DNA from: Burkholderia ubonensis
GTDB taxonomy: Bacteria > Pseudomonadota > Gammaproteobacteria > Burkholderiales > Burkholderiaceae
Direction: 5' to 3'
DNA length: 64,000 bases
Assembly: GCF_902833085.1 (NCBI RefSeq)
Contig: NZ_CADFEB010000004.1
Location: 124,001 to 188,000 of the forward strand
This document shows positions 7,802-16,878 of this stretch, in pieces (the stretch's first letter is position 1; each line of letters opens with the position of its first letter). The notes beneath the pieces were generated by a model, which had not been told where the DNA came from, did no database searches, and saw nothing but the letters and a program-made list of their open reading frames with translations. Both the position numbers and the translations under genes were made by a program.

Positions 7802-8389
7802 TCACGGGTTGGGCTGCACCGAAAACGTCACCGGCCATGCGAAGGTTCCGTTCTTCGCCTTCGGCGCGAACACGAAGCGATAGGTCACCGTAAAGGTCGT
7901 GTTGAGCGCCGTATACGGCACGGCGATCTTGCCGCCCGTCGCCGGCAGCACGACCTTGCTGCCGATTCCGCTGATCTCGATCGAGCTGAACTGCGACTGG
8001 CTGGCGGCAGCCACCTGCACCAGCACGGTGTAGCCGGCGCGGTCGTTGGTCTGGACCGCAAGCGTCGTCCCGGCGGGGTTGTTGGCGTTCGGCACGCTCA
8101 GGTAGCCGATGCTCGTGTCCTTGTTCGCGATCACGAGCTGGGCCGGACTGGTCGCCTTGAGCCGCGCGTACGGCTGGACCGTCGCGCCGACCTGCACCGA
8201 CCGGGTGGCCTGCTTCGCATCGGCCGGGCCCGGCGCGGCGGCCAGCAGGGCGATCGATAGCGCGGCCGTCGCGGCAAGCAGCGTTCGCGCGCGGCGAGCG
8301 GCCCGCGGCGATGCGACAGACGCCGCGCGGGTCCGGCCGCATGGGCTGCGCCGCGATGCGGCGGCGCTCGCTGTCTCGGTTCGGTTCAT
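7802..8389 (-). CDS. Fimbrial-operon accessory secreted protein (possible pilin-like subunit)
   Basis: 195 aa. The start giving MNRTETASAAASRR is chosen for position and because an Ala-rich signal peptide follows (about residues 25-50, cleavage near ADA-KQA). The mature part is about 145 residues of predicted beta structure. It has no Cys pair and no spore-coat-U motif, unlike the other two subunits here. It is the last gene of the chaperone-usher operon, 29 bases after the second SCPU subunit. It may be an additional minor or tip subunit. The role is inferred from position only. Confidence 0.6.
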   Translation of the reverse strand: MNRTETASAAASRRSPCGRTRAASVASPRAARRARTLLAATAALSIALLAAAPGPADAKQATRSVQVGATVQPYARLKATSPAQLVIANKDTSIGYLSVPNANNPAGTTLAVQTNDRAGYTVLVQVAAASQSQFSSIEISGIGSKVVLPATGGKIAVPYTALNTTFTVTYRFVFAPKAKNGTFAWPVTFSVQPNP

Positions 8390-8418
8390 GGTGTGCCCCG
8401 TTGTCTGAGTCCGTGGTG

Positions 8419-8925
8419 CTAGTAATTGACGGTGATCGTGAGGTGCGGGTCCGCGTATCCGCCCGGCACGACGTTCTGGCCGCCGCGGATCAGCCCGTAC
8501 ACGGTCGCGTTGACGGTCCCGGAGCCGTTGATCTTGCCCCACGAAATCACCGACGTGCCGCTCGTGCCGTCGCCCCAGATCGACGTGTGCGCGCTGTCGA
8601 GATACAGGTTGTAGCCCAGCGTCTGCGTGCCGCCGGTTCTCGTCATCAGGCGATTCGCGAAGGTGCCGCCGCCCGCGCTCGCCGTCACCGTCGGCGTGGG
8701 GTTGCCGTTGCCGCTGCAGCTGACCGAGACCGTGATCGCGGAGGTGGCGGCATTGATCGTGTCGTACGTGCCGAACACCATCGACGACGGCGCATTCAGC
8801 GTGCAGGTCGTCCCCGCGAGCACGGGCAGCGCGGCCAGCACGGCCGCGCCGGCCGCGAGCGCCGCCGCGGCGGCGCGCAGGCGCGTCAGCCGGCCACGCC
8901 GCCCGGCATGCTTGCGATGTCTCAT
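8419..8925 (-). CDS. Spore coat U-domain fimbrial subunit (tip/minor)
   Basis: 168 aa with a basic N-terminus, a hydrophobic signal segment ending near LPVLAG, and a spore coat protein U (SCPU) domain. The domain has a Cys pair (TTCTLN and SVSCSG) and the closing VVPGGYADPHLTITVNY, which matches the consensus C-terminus of these pilins. It starts inside the usher stop codon (ATGA overlap), so it is translationally coupled to the usher. In archaic chaperone-usher systems such as Csu the subunit encoded after the usher is often the tip adhesin; this one is shorter than a two-domain adhesin, so a minor subunit is as likely. Confidence 0.8.
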   Translation of the reverse strand: MRHRKHAGRRGRLTRLRAAAAALAAGAAVLAALPVLAGTTCTLNAPSSMVFGTYDTINAATSAITVSVSCSGNGNPTPTVTASAGGGTFANRLMTRTGGTQTLGYNLYLDSAHTSIWGDGTSGTSVISWGKINGSGTVNATVYGLIRGGQNVVPGGYADPHLTITVNY

Positions 8926-11273
8926 GGTGTGACTCCCTTGCAAAGATGGGTGCCCAGGTCCGGCAGCGGATCGTCGCCGGCGGGAAAGCGGACGGTCAGG
9001 TCGCACTGCTGGCCGCGCCACGTCGCGCGCAGGCGGTTCTGCTCCGACAGTCCGGTGAGATAGACGACGCCGTCGTGGCCGACCGGGAAGACTTCCTTCT
9101 GCCCGTCGACCGTGACGACCGCGCCCGCCGGCAAGTGCGCGCCGTTCTCGAGATCGAGCGTGAGCACCGCGCCGCGCGAACGCGAGACCGGAAACTCGAG
9201 CGCCATGCCGCTGCGGAAGTAGGGCACCGCGTCGAGCTTCAGCGTGCCGATCTTCGCGTCGAACGGCAGGTCGGCCTGCTCGATCGAGATCGGATTGCTT
9301 TCGTACGCGCGCAGCCGCGGCAGCAGCGCGACGCCGTTGGCGTCGGTATGCGCGACGAGCTGGTTGTCCGCGAGGATGCCGACGTTGGCGAAGCCCGGCA
9401 CCTTGACGAGCGCGAAGCTGTCCGTGATCTGGCGCGACAGGCGCGCGGTGCCGTCGACGAACGCGATGCCGCCCGCCGCGTTCGCCCGCACGCCGGCCCG
9501 GCCGCGATAGGACGCGGCCTCGACGCTGTAGGTGCCGGTGCGCGTCTGCAGCGTCGCGCTCGCATCCTGCGCGTTGTTGCCCGCCTGAACCGAGTAGCCG
9601 AATCCTTCGCCGACCGGCAGGCTGCGCTGCACTTGCGCCAGCATGTCGGTGGCGCCCTGCTGGTGCGTCATCGTGAAGGACGCGCTCGTGCGGTTGTCGA
9701 TCGGGATCGTCCACGCGACGCCGACGGTCGTCGCGCCCGATCCGCCCAGCGGCTTGCTGACGCTGACGTTCGCGAAGCCGAAGCGCCCGAGCTGGACGCT
9801 GTAGCTGAGCGACAGCAGCTGAACCTTGTTGCCGCCGCGATCGTCGACGAACACGTGCGCGAGCCCGAGCGAGCCGAAGCGGCCCATTCCGACGCCGATG
9901 TTGAAGCTCGTCAGCAGCTTCGGCGCGGGCGTGCCCGGATCGAGCCCGATCTGCGCGAAATGCGGCGTGGCCCATTGCGCGTGCGCGCCGACGTCGACGA
10001 GGCCCGACTGGCTCTCGACGCCGAGCGCCGCGAGGGCGCCGGACCCGTCGGCGCTGCGGCTCGCCGCCGCGGACGCGTTGACGACGCCGAGCGGCCCGGC
10101 CAGCACCACGCCGCCGACGCCGAGGTTCTGCCGGGATGCTTCGGCTTCGGCGTGGATCTCGCCGGTGAACCGGTCGGTCACGCCGATCCGGTGCGTCGCG
10201 CTGGCGAACCAGCGTCCGTAGTCGTTGCTTGCCAGGCCGAAATCCCGCCGCTCCTTGCCGACCTCGTACGAGAAGTCCTGCATGCCTTGCTTGAGGAGAT
10301 TCGCGCTCGCGTAGAACGACTGGGTGATCACCTGCTCGCGGCCCATCACGTCGCGCACCACGACCCGCACGTCGCCCTGGCCGGTCACCACGGGCACGTT
10401 GTTGATCGCGAACGGGCCGGGCGCGACGTCGCGCGTCGACGTGAGCGCGTTGTTGACGTAGACGTCGACGGTCGACGGCAGCACGGCCTGCCCGCTCACG
10501 CCCTGCAGCGGAATCGTGACGAGCCCGGGCTGCGTCGCGAAATTGGTCGCGTACTGAATGCCGCCGAAGCGGATCGCGCGGCCCCACATGCCGGGGCGGC
10601 TGATCGCGTCGCCGATGCGCAGGCTGGCGAGCTTGCCGGGCCGATCGGTCGTCCACGTGGTTTCGAGGCGCGTCAGCCGCCGGGTCGGGCCCGACTCGTC
10701 CGCGAGGAACGTGCCGACGCCGACGCCGAAGCGGTTGAAGAAGCCGAGCTCGAACAGGCCCGCGCCATGCGTCCGGCCTGCGGCCTGCTCCGCGAGCAGG
10801 TCGTAATTGAAGAAGCCGCCGATGCCCGGCTCGACCGCGGGCGGGCGGTTCCGCTCGGTCTCGTCGAACGACGCGCCGACGAACGCGTCGGCAGGCACGC
10901 TGATCGACATCGTCAGGTTCTGCTCGTCGACCGTGCAGGCGAGCCCCGCGATCGATTTCAGCGGGTAGAACGGCGCGTCGGCGCCGGCCAGCGGCCGGAC
11001 GTCCGGCAACTTGAGCCGCCAGCGCTTCAGGTCGTCGGCCGACACGTAGAATTCGCCGTCGCTCGCCTTGATCAGCAGCGCGGTTTCGTCGAGCCCCTGC
11101 CGGTTGATGTCGACCTGATACAGCAGCTCGGCCGCGCCGCCCGCCGCTGGTGCCGCTGGTGTCGCGACAGGGCGTTCGTCCGCGAAGGTCATCCGTGCGC
11201 TCATGATGATCGCGATCAGGATCGCCGCCTTAGCGGTCGCTCGGCGCGATCGTGGAGTCGATGTTGCCCGCAT
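8922..11273 (-). CDS. Fimbrial outer-membrane usher
   Basis: 783 aa. The start at MRATSTPRSRRATAK gives a signal sequence (AILIAIIMSARMTFA) and overlaps the chaperone 3' end by 44 bp; the frame remains open further upstream within the chaperone gene. The N-terminal usher domain contains LLYQVDINRQGLDETALLI. The central part is a large beta-barrel (PapC/FimD-like) with plug region, and the C-terminus has carboxypeptidase-like domains around DANGVALLPRLRAYESNPI. It receives chaperone-subunit complexes and threads the pilus across the outer membrane. The SCPU subunits place it with archaic (Csu/sigma type) ushers. Confidence 0.9.
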   Translation of the reverse strand: MRATSTPRSRRATAKAAILIAIIMSARMTFADERPVATPAAPAAGGAAELLYQVDINRQGLDETALLIKASDGEFYVSADDLKRWRLKLPDVRPLAGADAPFYPLKSIAGLACTVDEQNLTMSISVPADAFVGASFDETERNRPPAVEPGIGGFFNYDLLAEQAAGRTHGAGLFELGFFNRFGVGVGTFLADESGPTRRLTRLETTWTTDRPGKLASLRIGDAISRPGMWGRAIRFGGIQYATNFATQPGLVTIPLQGVSGQAVLPSTVDVYVNNALTSTRDVAPGPFAINNVPVVTGQGDVRVVVRDVMGREQVITQSFYASANLLKQGMQDFSYEVGKERRDFGLASNDYGRWFASATHRIGVTDRFTGEIHAEAEASRQNLGVGGVVLAGPLGVVNASAAASRSADGSGALAALGVESQSGLVDVGAHAQWATPHFAQIGLDPGTPAPKLLTSFNIGVGMGRFGSLGLAHVFVDDRGGNKVQLLSLSYSVQLGRFGFANVSVSKPLGGSGATTVGVAWTIPIDNRTSASFTMTHQQGATDMLAQVQRSLPVGEGFGYSVQAGNNAQDASATLQTRTGTYSVEAASYRGRAGVRANAAGGIAFVDGTARLSRQITDSFALVKVPGFANVGILADNQLVAHTDANGVALLPRLRAYESNPISIEQADLPFDAKIGTLKLDAVPYFRSGMALEFPVSRSRGAVLTLDLENGAHLPAGAVVTVDGQKEVFPVGHDGVVYLTGLSEQNRLRATWRGQQCDLTVRFPAGDDPLPDLGTHLCKGVTP

Positions 11274-11982
11274 CGGAGTACCCGACCAGACGTAATCCGG
11301 AAGCAACGGCCGGTGCGGCGCCGGAGCCGGATCTGAACACCAGCTGCCGCGACTGGCCCGGCAGAATGTAGGCGAATTCCGCATGCGTGGCGACCGGCCG
11401 GTCGCTGCCCGGCGTGAGCAGTTCGAGGTTCGCCACCTGCGCATGCGCCGTGCCTTCGTTGGTCACGCGCAGCGCGAGCATGCCGGCGCCGTTCGGACGC
11501 GGGTCCGCTGCCCAGCGCAGGCGGGGGGCGGTGTCGTTCTTCGGCCTCACGAAGATCGGCAGGCTCATTTCGAGCGCGATCTGCACGCCGGCGAACCCCG
11601 GCTTCGGCGTGGGCGGCACTTCGCGCAGATAGAGCCGGTAGCCGGTCTCCTGGTCCGCGTTGGGCGCGTGTCGCAGGCCGACCCGCACGACCTGCGAACC
11701 GCCGGGCGGGATCGTGAAAATGGGCGGGGCGGCAATCAGGTCGCCGGTGGACGCATAGACGTCGTCGCCCGCGTTCTGCGACCACGCGGCGGTACGCAAC
11801 TGGACGATCACGGGTTCGTCGGCCGACTCGTTCCTGACCGTGAGCGCGACGCTCGTGTGCGCCGCGGACAGCTCGACGCGAACGGGAGACACCGTGAAGT
11901 TCGTCGCATGACTGTCGACGCATGCCGCGGCAAGCGCGGCGGCCGCGATCCACTTCGCGAGTTGGCACATGTTCGGTTTCAT
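11230..11982 (-). CDS. Periplasmic fimbrial chaperone
   Basis: 250 aa with a signal peptide (WIAAAALAAACVDSHA). It has the two immunoglobulin-like domains of PapD-family chaperones. Visible motifs are NFTVSPVRVELSA at the mature N-terminus (G1-type edge), NESADEPVIVQLRTAAW, and YRLYLREVPP, the usual family core. It holds pilus subunits in the periplasm by donor-strand complementation and delivers them to the usher, whose gene overlaps its 3' end. A gap of 119 bases separates it from the upstream major pilin gene. Confidence 0.9.
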   Translation of the reverse strand: MKPNMCQLAKWIAAAALAAACVDSHATNFTVSPVRVELSAAHTSVALTVRNESADEPVIVQLRTAAWSQNAGDDVYASTGDLIAAPPIFTIPPGGSQVVRVGLRHAPNADQETGYRLYLREVPPTPKPGFAGVQIALEMSLPIFVRPKNDTAPRLRWAADPRPNGAGMLALRVTNEGTAHAQVANLELLTPGSDRPVATHAEFAYILPGQSRQLVFRSGSGAAPAVASGLRLVGYSDAGNIDSTIAPSDR

Positions 11983-12101
11983 CGCAGATCCATCCGTATG
12001 AGATTCGCTTCGCCATGCGCAGCGCTGCGTGCAACGGGCGCGGCGGCGGCCGTTGGGGAGGGCGCGCGCATGCGGGATGCCGCGGGCCCTCCCGCGCGGC
12101 A

Positions 12102-12608
12102 CTAAAACGTCACGGTGACCGTCACCGTGTCGGCGTAGCTGCCCGGCACGGCGTTGGGCTGGTCCGGCACCTTGCCGTAGACGGTCTTGGTGATCGCCTG
12201 GGCCATCGCCATGCCTGCGCCCGTGCCGTTGACGGTGTCGGTCGGCGGCGTGTTGCCCCAGACGACCGAGCGGCTCGAATCCTGGTACAGCGTGTAATTG
12301 AGCTGATTCGAGCCGCTCGTCATGATGCGGTTCGCCACCGTGGCGCCCGACGTGGTGCCCGCATTCAGGCCGATGTTGAAATTCGTGCCGTTCGTGCAGC
12401 GGACCGTGATCGCCGACTGCGCCGTCTGGTCGCCGGTGCCCGGCGTGAAGGCGGGGAAGGTCAGCGCGCTCGCCGAGTCGATCAGGCAGGTTGCGTTGAC
12501 GGTGGCGGACACGCCGAACGTCGAGCTGGCCTGTCCGGCCGATGCGGCGGCGGCCGCGCAAGCGAGCGATGCGGCGAGTGCCGCCTTGGTCAGTACGGAT
12601 TGCTTCAT
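12102..12608 (-). CDS. Spore coat U-domain fimbrial subunit (major pilin)
   Basis: 168 aa. The start at MKQSVLTKAALAASLACAAA gives a clean signal peptide ending at SAG-QASSTFG; the frame extends 18 codons further upstream without a leader-like sequence. It is an SCPU-domain pilin with a Cys pair (NATCLID, VRCTNG) and the terminal VPGSYADTVTVTVTF. It is first in the operon, the usual position of the major subunit, and precedes the chaperone, usher and minor subunits. Confidence 0.87.
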   Translation of the reverse strand: MKQSVLTKAALAASLACAAAAASAGQASSTFGVSATVNATCLIDSASALTFPAFTPGTGDQTAQSAITVRCTNGTNFNIGLNAGTTSGATVANRIMTSGSNQLNYTLYQDSSRSVVWGNTPPTDTVNGTGAGMAMAQAITKTVYGKVPDQPNAVPGSYADTVTVTVTF

Positions 12609-13508
12609 GATGGGTTTCTCCCTTGAAAGCTTGAAAGTGCGGCCGGTGCGACGAGAGGTCATTCGGGACGGGATCTCGATCGTCCGGATGCGCGATGGGT
12701 CTTCTGGTTGTGTCGGGATCGGGTCGTTTGCTGGGTGGGCGCCTCCTTCGTGTCGGTATGCGCCGGCCGGGCCGGCGCGGTGCTTGGGGCTCGGGAGGCC
12801 TGGCTCGGCGCGGCTCGGCGTACGACATCTCGCAGCCGTCGCCGCCCGCGCGCGCGTCTGCGCGCGGAGCGGCCGCCGGCGGCCATGCCCGCGCGAACGG
12901 CGCGGATCGTCGTCGTGGCGCGCATGCGCCCGGCAAGGGCTTCCCGGGATTCGCCTATCGAATCGAGGCGTCGTGACGTCGGGTGACGGTGCGGACCGTG
13001 TCGGCGCATCGGACGTCGACGGTGCGAAGTCGCGCCGTCGGCGTCAGGCGATGCGTAGCAGGAGCAGTGATGCGAGACAGCAGCCGTGTGACGGCCGAAA
13101 TGATCTTCGACATGATTTCCCCGACTTGCTTGATGTTCGTTTGTCGCCTGCATCGAGCCGCTCGGCCGTGCAGTCGTCGTTGTCTGCACGGCAGCATGAG
13201 CAAGCAGCGGGCCAGCGCGCGGATAGCCGCGCGGGGCGGGGCCAGGCGGTCGCGGTGTTCAGCAGTGCAACGTTTCGGACGCGGCGATGTTTCAGGCGTG
13301 AAACGTGCGGCGGCGGGGCCGGCGGGCGGCGCGCCAGGCGTGGTGCGGAACGGCAGGAATGGCGGGGGGAGCGTGTCTGAGGTGCGACCGCGAATTCGCT
13401 CGGCAAGCGCACGCGCCGCGCGCGGAATGGTTTCAGTCTTGCAACGCGTGCGGGGCCGTGCGGCAGCGCAGCACTTGCGTTTCGATCAGGCGTCGGGTGC
13501 GCGACGCG
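12609..13508. other. 900-base intergenic region upstream of the fimbrial operon
   Basis: It separates the pilin start from a LysR gene on the same strand and must hold the pilus promoter. Open frames here are arginine-rich and look like shadows of GC-rich DNA. The one exception is the small frame at 12955-13113, which has a good ribosome-binding site. No repeat, RNA or mobile element was recognised. Confidence 0.5.
12955..13113 (-). CDS. Possible small protein, 52 aa
   Basis: The frame begins MSKIISAVTRLLSRITAPAT after a GGGGAAA ribosome-binding site six to eight bases upstream. The N-terminal 20 residues form a plausible amphipathic helix; the rest is basic, with many Arg/Thr/Val. No family was recognised. 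It is supported only by the ribosome-binding site and the non-shadow-like N-terminus, so it may be a chance frame. Confidence 0.3.
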   Translation of the reverse strand: MSKIISAVTRLLSRITAPATHRLTPTARLRTVDVRCADTVRTVTRRHDASIR

Positions 13509-14393
13509 TCATGCGTTGGCGTTCGCCTGCGCTTCCAGCCACGCGCAGAACTGCGCGACGATCGGCTCGCCGGCATGCTCGCGCGGCGTGATCCACCAGT
13601 AGCTGCGTGTGGCGATGCGCGGGCCGGGGAGCGGCATCACGAGCCGGCCGCTCGCGAGCTCGTCGTCGATCAGCGGCAGCGGGCCGAGCGCGACGCCGAG
13701 CCCGTCGACCGCCGCCTGCAGCGCCAGGTAGAAGTGGTCGAACGACTGCCGCTTGCGGCCCTTCATCGTTGTGCCGGCGGCCGCGAACCAGTCGCGCCAG
13801 CCTTCCGGGCGCGTATCCGAATGCAGCAGCACGTGCCGCGCCAGGTCGTCGGCGCGCGCGATCGGCAGGCGCTTCGCCAGCGCGGGGCTGCAGACCGGGA
13901 TCACGCTTTCGTCGAGAAAGCGGCCGCTCGCGCAGTTCGGCCAGTGGCCCGGGCCGCGGCGGATCGCGACATCGAAGCCGTCGAGCGTGTCGAGCGGCGC
14001 GTTCGACGTCGACAGCTTCAGCTCCACGTTCGGCACGTCGCGCTGGAAGCGCGACAGGCGCGGCAGCAGCCATTTCATCGCGAAGGTCGGCAGCGCGTTG
14101 ATGCGCAGCACGCGCGCGGCGCCGGTGAGCCGCAGCCGCTCGGTCGCGAGCGCGATGCTGTCGAACGCGGCGCGCACGGTGTCCAGGTACTGGCGGCCTT
14201 CGTCGGTGAGCTTCACGCGCTTGCCGATGCGATGGAACACCGGCCGGCCGAGCCACGCCTCGAACCCGGCGATCTGCCGGCTGATGGCACCGTGAGTCAC
14301 ATGCAGCTCGTCGCCGGCGGCGCTGAAGCTTTCGTGTCGCGCCGCGGCTTCAAAGGCCCGAAGCGCGGAAAAGGGCGGGAGATCGCGTGCCAT
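13509..14393 (-). CDS. LysR-family transcriptional regulator (GcvA-like)
   Basis: 294 aa. The N-terminal winged helix-turn-helix (about 7-65) reads LRAFEAAARHESFSAAGDELHVTHGAISRQI, close to GcvA/AmpR-type regulators. A C-terminal periplasmic-binding-like effector domain follows (about 92-290). It is transcribed divergently from the two chromate-transporter genes, with 96 bases between, the standard arrangement for a LysR protein controlling its neighbour. The inducer is unknown. Confidence 0.9.
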   Translation of the reverse strand: MARDLPPFSALRAFEAAARHESFSAAGDELHVTHGAISRQIAGFEAWLGRPVFHRIGKRVKLTDEGRQYLDTVRAAFDSIALATERLRLTGAARVLRINALPTFAMKWLLPRLSRFQRDVPNVELKLSTSNAPLDTLDGFDVAIRRGPGHWPNCASGRFLDESVIPVCSPALAKRLPIARADDLARHVLLHSDTRPEGWRDWFAAAGTTMKGRKRQSFDHFYLALQAAVDGLGVALGPLPLIDDELASGRLVMPLPGPRIATRSYWWITPREHAGEPIVAQFCAWLEAQANANA

Positions 14394-14489
14394 GCTTGTG
14401 ATTCTAGATCACAAGCAAGCGCCGATAAAATCGTTTTGCGCGCGCGCCGCGCGGCGGTAATCTCGACCTGTCGTTTATCGAGGACTCCC

Positions 14490-15140
14490 ATGCAATCCGT
14501 TTCCCCGCCGCCCGCCGGCACGCCGCGCGACGTCGGCGTCGCCGAGCTGTTCACCGGCTTCCTGTCCCTCGGCCTCATGTCGTTCGGCGGCGCGCTGCCG
14601 TTCGCGCGCCGCACGATCGTCGAGGAGCGCAAGTGGCTCTCCGCCGACGAGTTCACCGATCTGCTCGGCCTGTGCCAGTTCCTGCCGGGCGGCAACGTGA
14701 TCAACCTGTCGGTCGCGGTCGGGATGCGCTTTCGCGGCGTGCCGGGCGCGTTCGCCGGCATACTCGGGCTGATCGCGGGGCCGACGCTCGTCGTCGTCGC
14801 GCTCGGCGTGCTGTATGCGAAAACCGCGAACGAGCCGGCCGTCCGGCACCTGTTCGCCGGGTTGTCGGCCGCCGCGGCCGGCCTGCTCGCGGCGATGGCG
14901 GTGAAGGTCGCGAAGCCGCTGCGGCACGCGCGCGCGGCGGCGGGCATCGCGGCGCTGGCGTTCGTCGCGATCGCGGTGCTGCGCATTCCGCTGCTGACGA
15001 CGATGCTGGTGCTGACGCCGCTCAGCGTGTGGCTCGCCGCACGGCGCGGCGGCGCACCGGCCACGGCGCCGGGGGCCGCCGACGCCGGCGCGCCGCACGA
15101 CGCGCAGCGGCGCGGCCCGCATGACGGAGGCGCGCGATGA
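14490..15140 (+). CDS. Chromate transporter, N-terminal-type half (short-chain CHR)
   Basis: 216 aa. The ATG at 14490 is used because family similarity begins right after it (VAELFTGFLSLGLMSFGGAL). One chromate ion transporter (CHR) domain is visible with SFGGALPFARRTIVEERKWL, the FLPGGNVINLSVAVGMRF loop, and about six hydrophobic segments. The C-terminal 30 residues are a polar Ala/Gly-rich tail. Its stop overlaps the next gene's start (ATGA). Short-chain CHR proteins work as pairs of opposite topology in chromate efflux, although many family members may carry other oxyanions. Confidence 0.87.
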   Translation: MQSVSPPPAGTPRDVGVAELFTGFLSLGLMSFGGALPFARRTIVEERKWLSADEFTDLLGLCQFLPGGNVINLSVAVGMRFRGVPGAFAGILGLIAGPTLVVVALGVLYAKTANEPAVRHLFAGLSAAAAGLLAAMAVKVAKPLRHARAAAGIAALAFVAIAVLRIPLLTTMLVLTPLSVWLAARRGGAPATAPGAADAGAPHDAQRRGPHDGGAR

Positions 15141-15664
15141 ACGACACGCTGCTCGCGCTCGCGACCATCTTCTCGCAACTGTCGCTGCTCGCGTTCGGCG
15201 GCGGCAATACGATCCTGCCGGAGATGCAGCGGCAGGTCGTCGACGTGCATCACTGGATGAGCGCGCCCGAGTTCACCGCGCTGTTCGCGCTCGCACAGGC
15301 GGCGCCGGGGCCGAACATGATGATCGTGTCGCTCGTCGGCTGGCACGTGGCCGGCTGGCCGGGGCTGCTCGTCGCGACGCTCGCGAAGTTCGGGCCGTCG
15401 TCGGTGGTCACGGTGCTCGCGCTGCACGCGTGGGAGCGCTTCCGCAACCGGCCGTGGCGGCGCTACGTGCAGCAGGGGATGGTGCCCGTCACGGCGGGGC
15501 TCGTCGTCGCGAGCGCGGTGCTGATCGCCGACGCGTCGAACCACACGGCCGTGCAGTGGGGCATCACCGCCGCATGCGCGGTGCTCGCTTACCGCACGCG
15601 CATCCATCCGCTGTGGCTGCTCGCGGCCGGCGCGCTGATCGGGCTGACGGGCTTCGGGCAGTGA
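15137..15664 (+). CDS. Chromate transporter, C-terminal-type half (short-chain CHR)
   Basis: 175 aa, a second single CHR domain: LSLLAFGGGNTILPEMQRQ and LAQAAPGPNMMIVSLVGWHVAG align with the same positions in the preceding gene. It starts within the stop codon of its partner, so the two are translationally coupled and presumably form a heterodimer in the inner membrane. The LysR gene at 13509 is the likely regulator of the pair. Confidence 0.87.
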   Translation: MNDTLLALATIFSQLSLLAFGGGNTILPEMQRQVVDVHHWMSAPEFTALFALAQAAPGPNMMIVSLVGWHVAGWPGLLVATLAKFGPSSVVTVLALHAWERFRNRPWRRYVQQGMVPVTAGLVVASAVLIADASNHTAVQWGITAACAVLAYRTRIHPLWLLAAGALIGLTGFGQ

Positions 15665-15808
15665 GCGTCGCGGGCGCAGCCGCCACGCACGGGCGGCCGG
15701 CCTGCGGGCGCGATTCGGTTGCGCTTCGAGATACGGCAGGGCGGGGCCGTGCAACGGGCCGCAACGGGCCGGTATACTGCCGGCTTTCAATCAGCAGGAC
15801 CCAGCATC

Positions 15809-16150
15809 ATGTCGACGATTCCCGCCTGTCCGCAATGCGCGATGGAAAACACCTACCCCGACGGCGAACTCTTCATTTGCCCCGACTGCGGCCACGAGTG
15901 GTCGAGCGCCGCACCGGCGGCGGCCGATGACGACGCGGCGCGCGTCGTTCGCGACGCGAACGGAAACGTGCTGGCCGACGGCGATTCGGTCGTGCTGATC
16001 AAGGACCTGAAGCTGAAGGGCTCGTCGGTCACGCTGAAGATGGGCACGAAGGTGAAGAGCATCCGCCTCGTCGACGGCGATCACGAGGTCGACTGCAAGG
16101 TCGACGGGATGAGCGTGATGCTCAAGGCCTGCTATCTGAAGAAGAATTGA
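15809..16150 (+). CDS. PhnA/YjdM-type zinc-ribbon protein
   Basis: 113 aa. The start at MSTIPACPQCAMENTY is chosen because the zinc ribbon begins there. Two Cys pairs (CPQC and CPDC, 15 residues apart) form an N-terminal zinc ribbon; the C-terminal domain is a small beta barrel ending KACYLKKN. Despite the historical name, the protein is not part of the carbon-phosphorus lyase complex and its function is uncertain. A TATACT -10-like element lies about 30 bases upstream. Confidence 0.88.
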   Translation: MSTIPACPQCAMENTYPDGELFICPDCGHEWSSAAPAAADDDAARVVRDANGNVLADGDSVVLIKDLKLKGSSVTLKMGTKVKSIRLVDGDHEVDCKVDGMSVMLKACYLKKN

Positions 16151-16182
16151 GCATTCCTGCGCGCGACGACACCGGGGGATCG

Positions 16183-16878
16183 ATGGATCTCGACGGCGCC
16201 AGCCGCAATCTGACGGTCGCCGCGCTGCTGACGCTGTCCGGCGGCTATCTCGACGCGTACACGTACGTCGGCCACGGCCACGTGTTCGCGAACACGATGA
16301 CGGGCAACGTCGCGCTGCTCGGCATCAACCTGTCGGCCGGCGAGTGGGCCGCGGCGCTGCACCACGTGCCGCCGCTCGTCGGCTTCGTGATCGCGGTGTT
16401 CGTCGCGCACCTGCTCGGGCTCGCCGCGCAGCGCGGCTGGATGCGGCATACCGCGTTCGCGAGCCTGGTCGTCGAGATCGCGTTTCTCGGCATCGCCGCG
16501 AGCGGGCTCGTCGGCGCGTCGAGCGCGTGGCTGATTCCCGGCATCTCGTTCGTCGCGACGCTGCAGACGCTGTCGTTCACGCACCTCGAGGAGCTGTCGT
16601 ACACGTCCGTGATGACGACCGGCAACCTGCGGCGCGCCGCGCAGAAGCTGTTCGTCGGGCTGATTCCGCGCTACGACGCCGGCGCGCTGCACGATTCGGC
16701 GCTGCTCGCGACGATCAGCTTCTGCTTTCTCGCGGGCGCCGTGGCCGGCGGCCTCGTCACGCGGCTCGCGCCGGACGTCGCGCTGTGGGGCGCGGTGCTG
16801 CTGCTCGCGGGCGCATTCGCCGAAATCGTGCGGCGCGCGTGGCGGCGCGCCGACGCGGGCGCAGGCGCGGCCGGCTGA
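16183..16878 (+). CDS. DUF1275 (YoaK-type) membrane protein
   Basis: 231 aa from the ATG at 16183, which has a GGGGGA ribosome-binding site; an in-frame TTG at 16147 overlapping the previous stop is less likely. Six or so hydrophobic segments and the signatures LLTLSGGYLDAYTYVGHGHVFANTMTGN and YTSVMTTGNLRR mark the DUF1275 family of inner-membrane proteins. Their substrate is unknown. It follows the PhnA-type gene by 32 bases and may be co-transcribed with it. Confidence 0.88.
   Translation: MDLDGASRNLTVAALLTLSGGYLDAYTYVGHGHVFANTMTGNVALLGINLSAGEWAAALHHVPPLVGFVIAVFVAHLLGLAAQRGWMRHTAFASLVVEIAFLGIAASGLVGASSAWLIPGISFVATLQTLSFTHLEELSYTSVMTTGNLRRAAQKLFVGLIPRYDAGALHDSALLATISFCFLAGAVAGGLVTRLAPDVALWGAVLLLAGAFAEIVRRAWRRADAGAGAAG

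Noticed and set aside
12659..13189. 176-aa minus-strand open frame before the pilin gene
   Set aside because: Arg/Ser/Thr-rich random-looking sequence with no recognisable start signal or domain.
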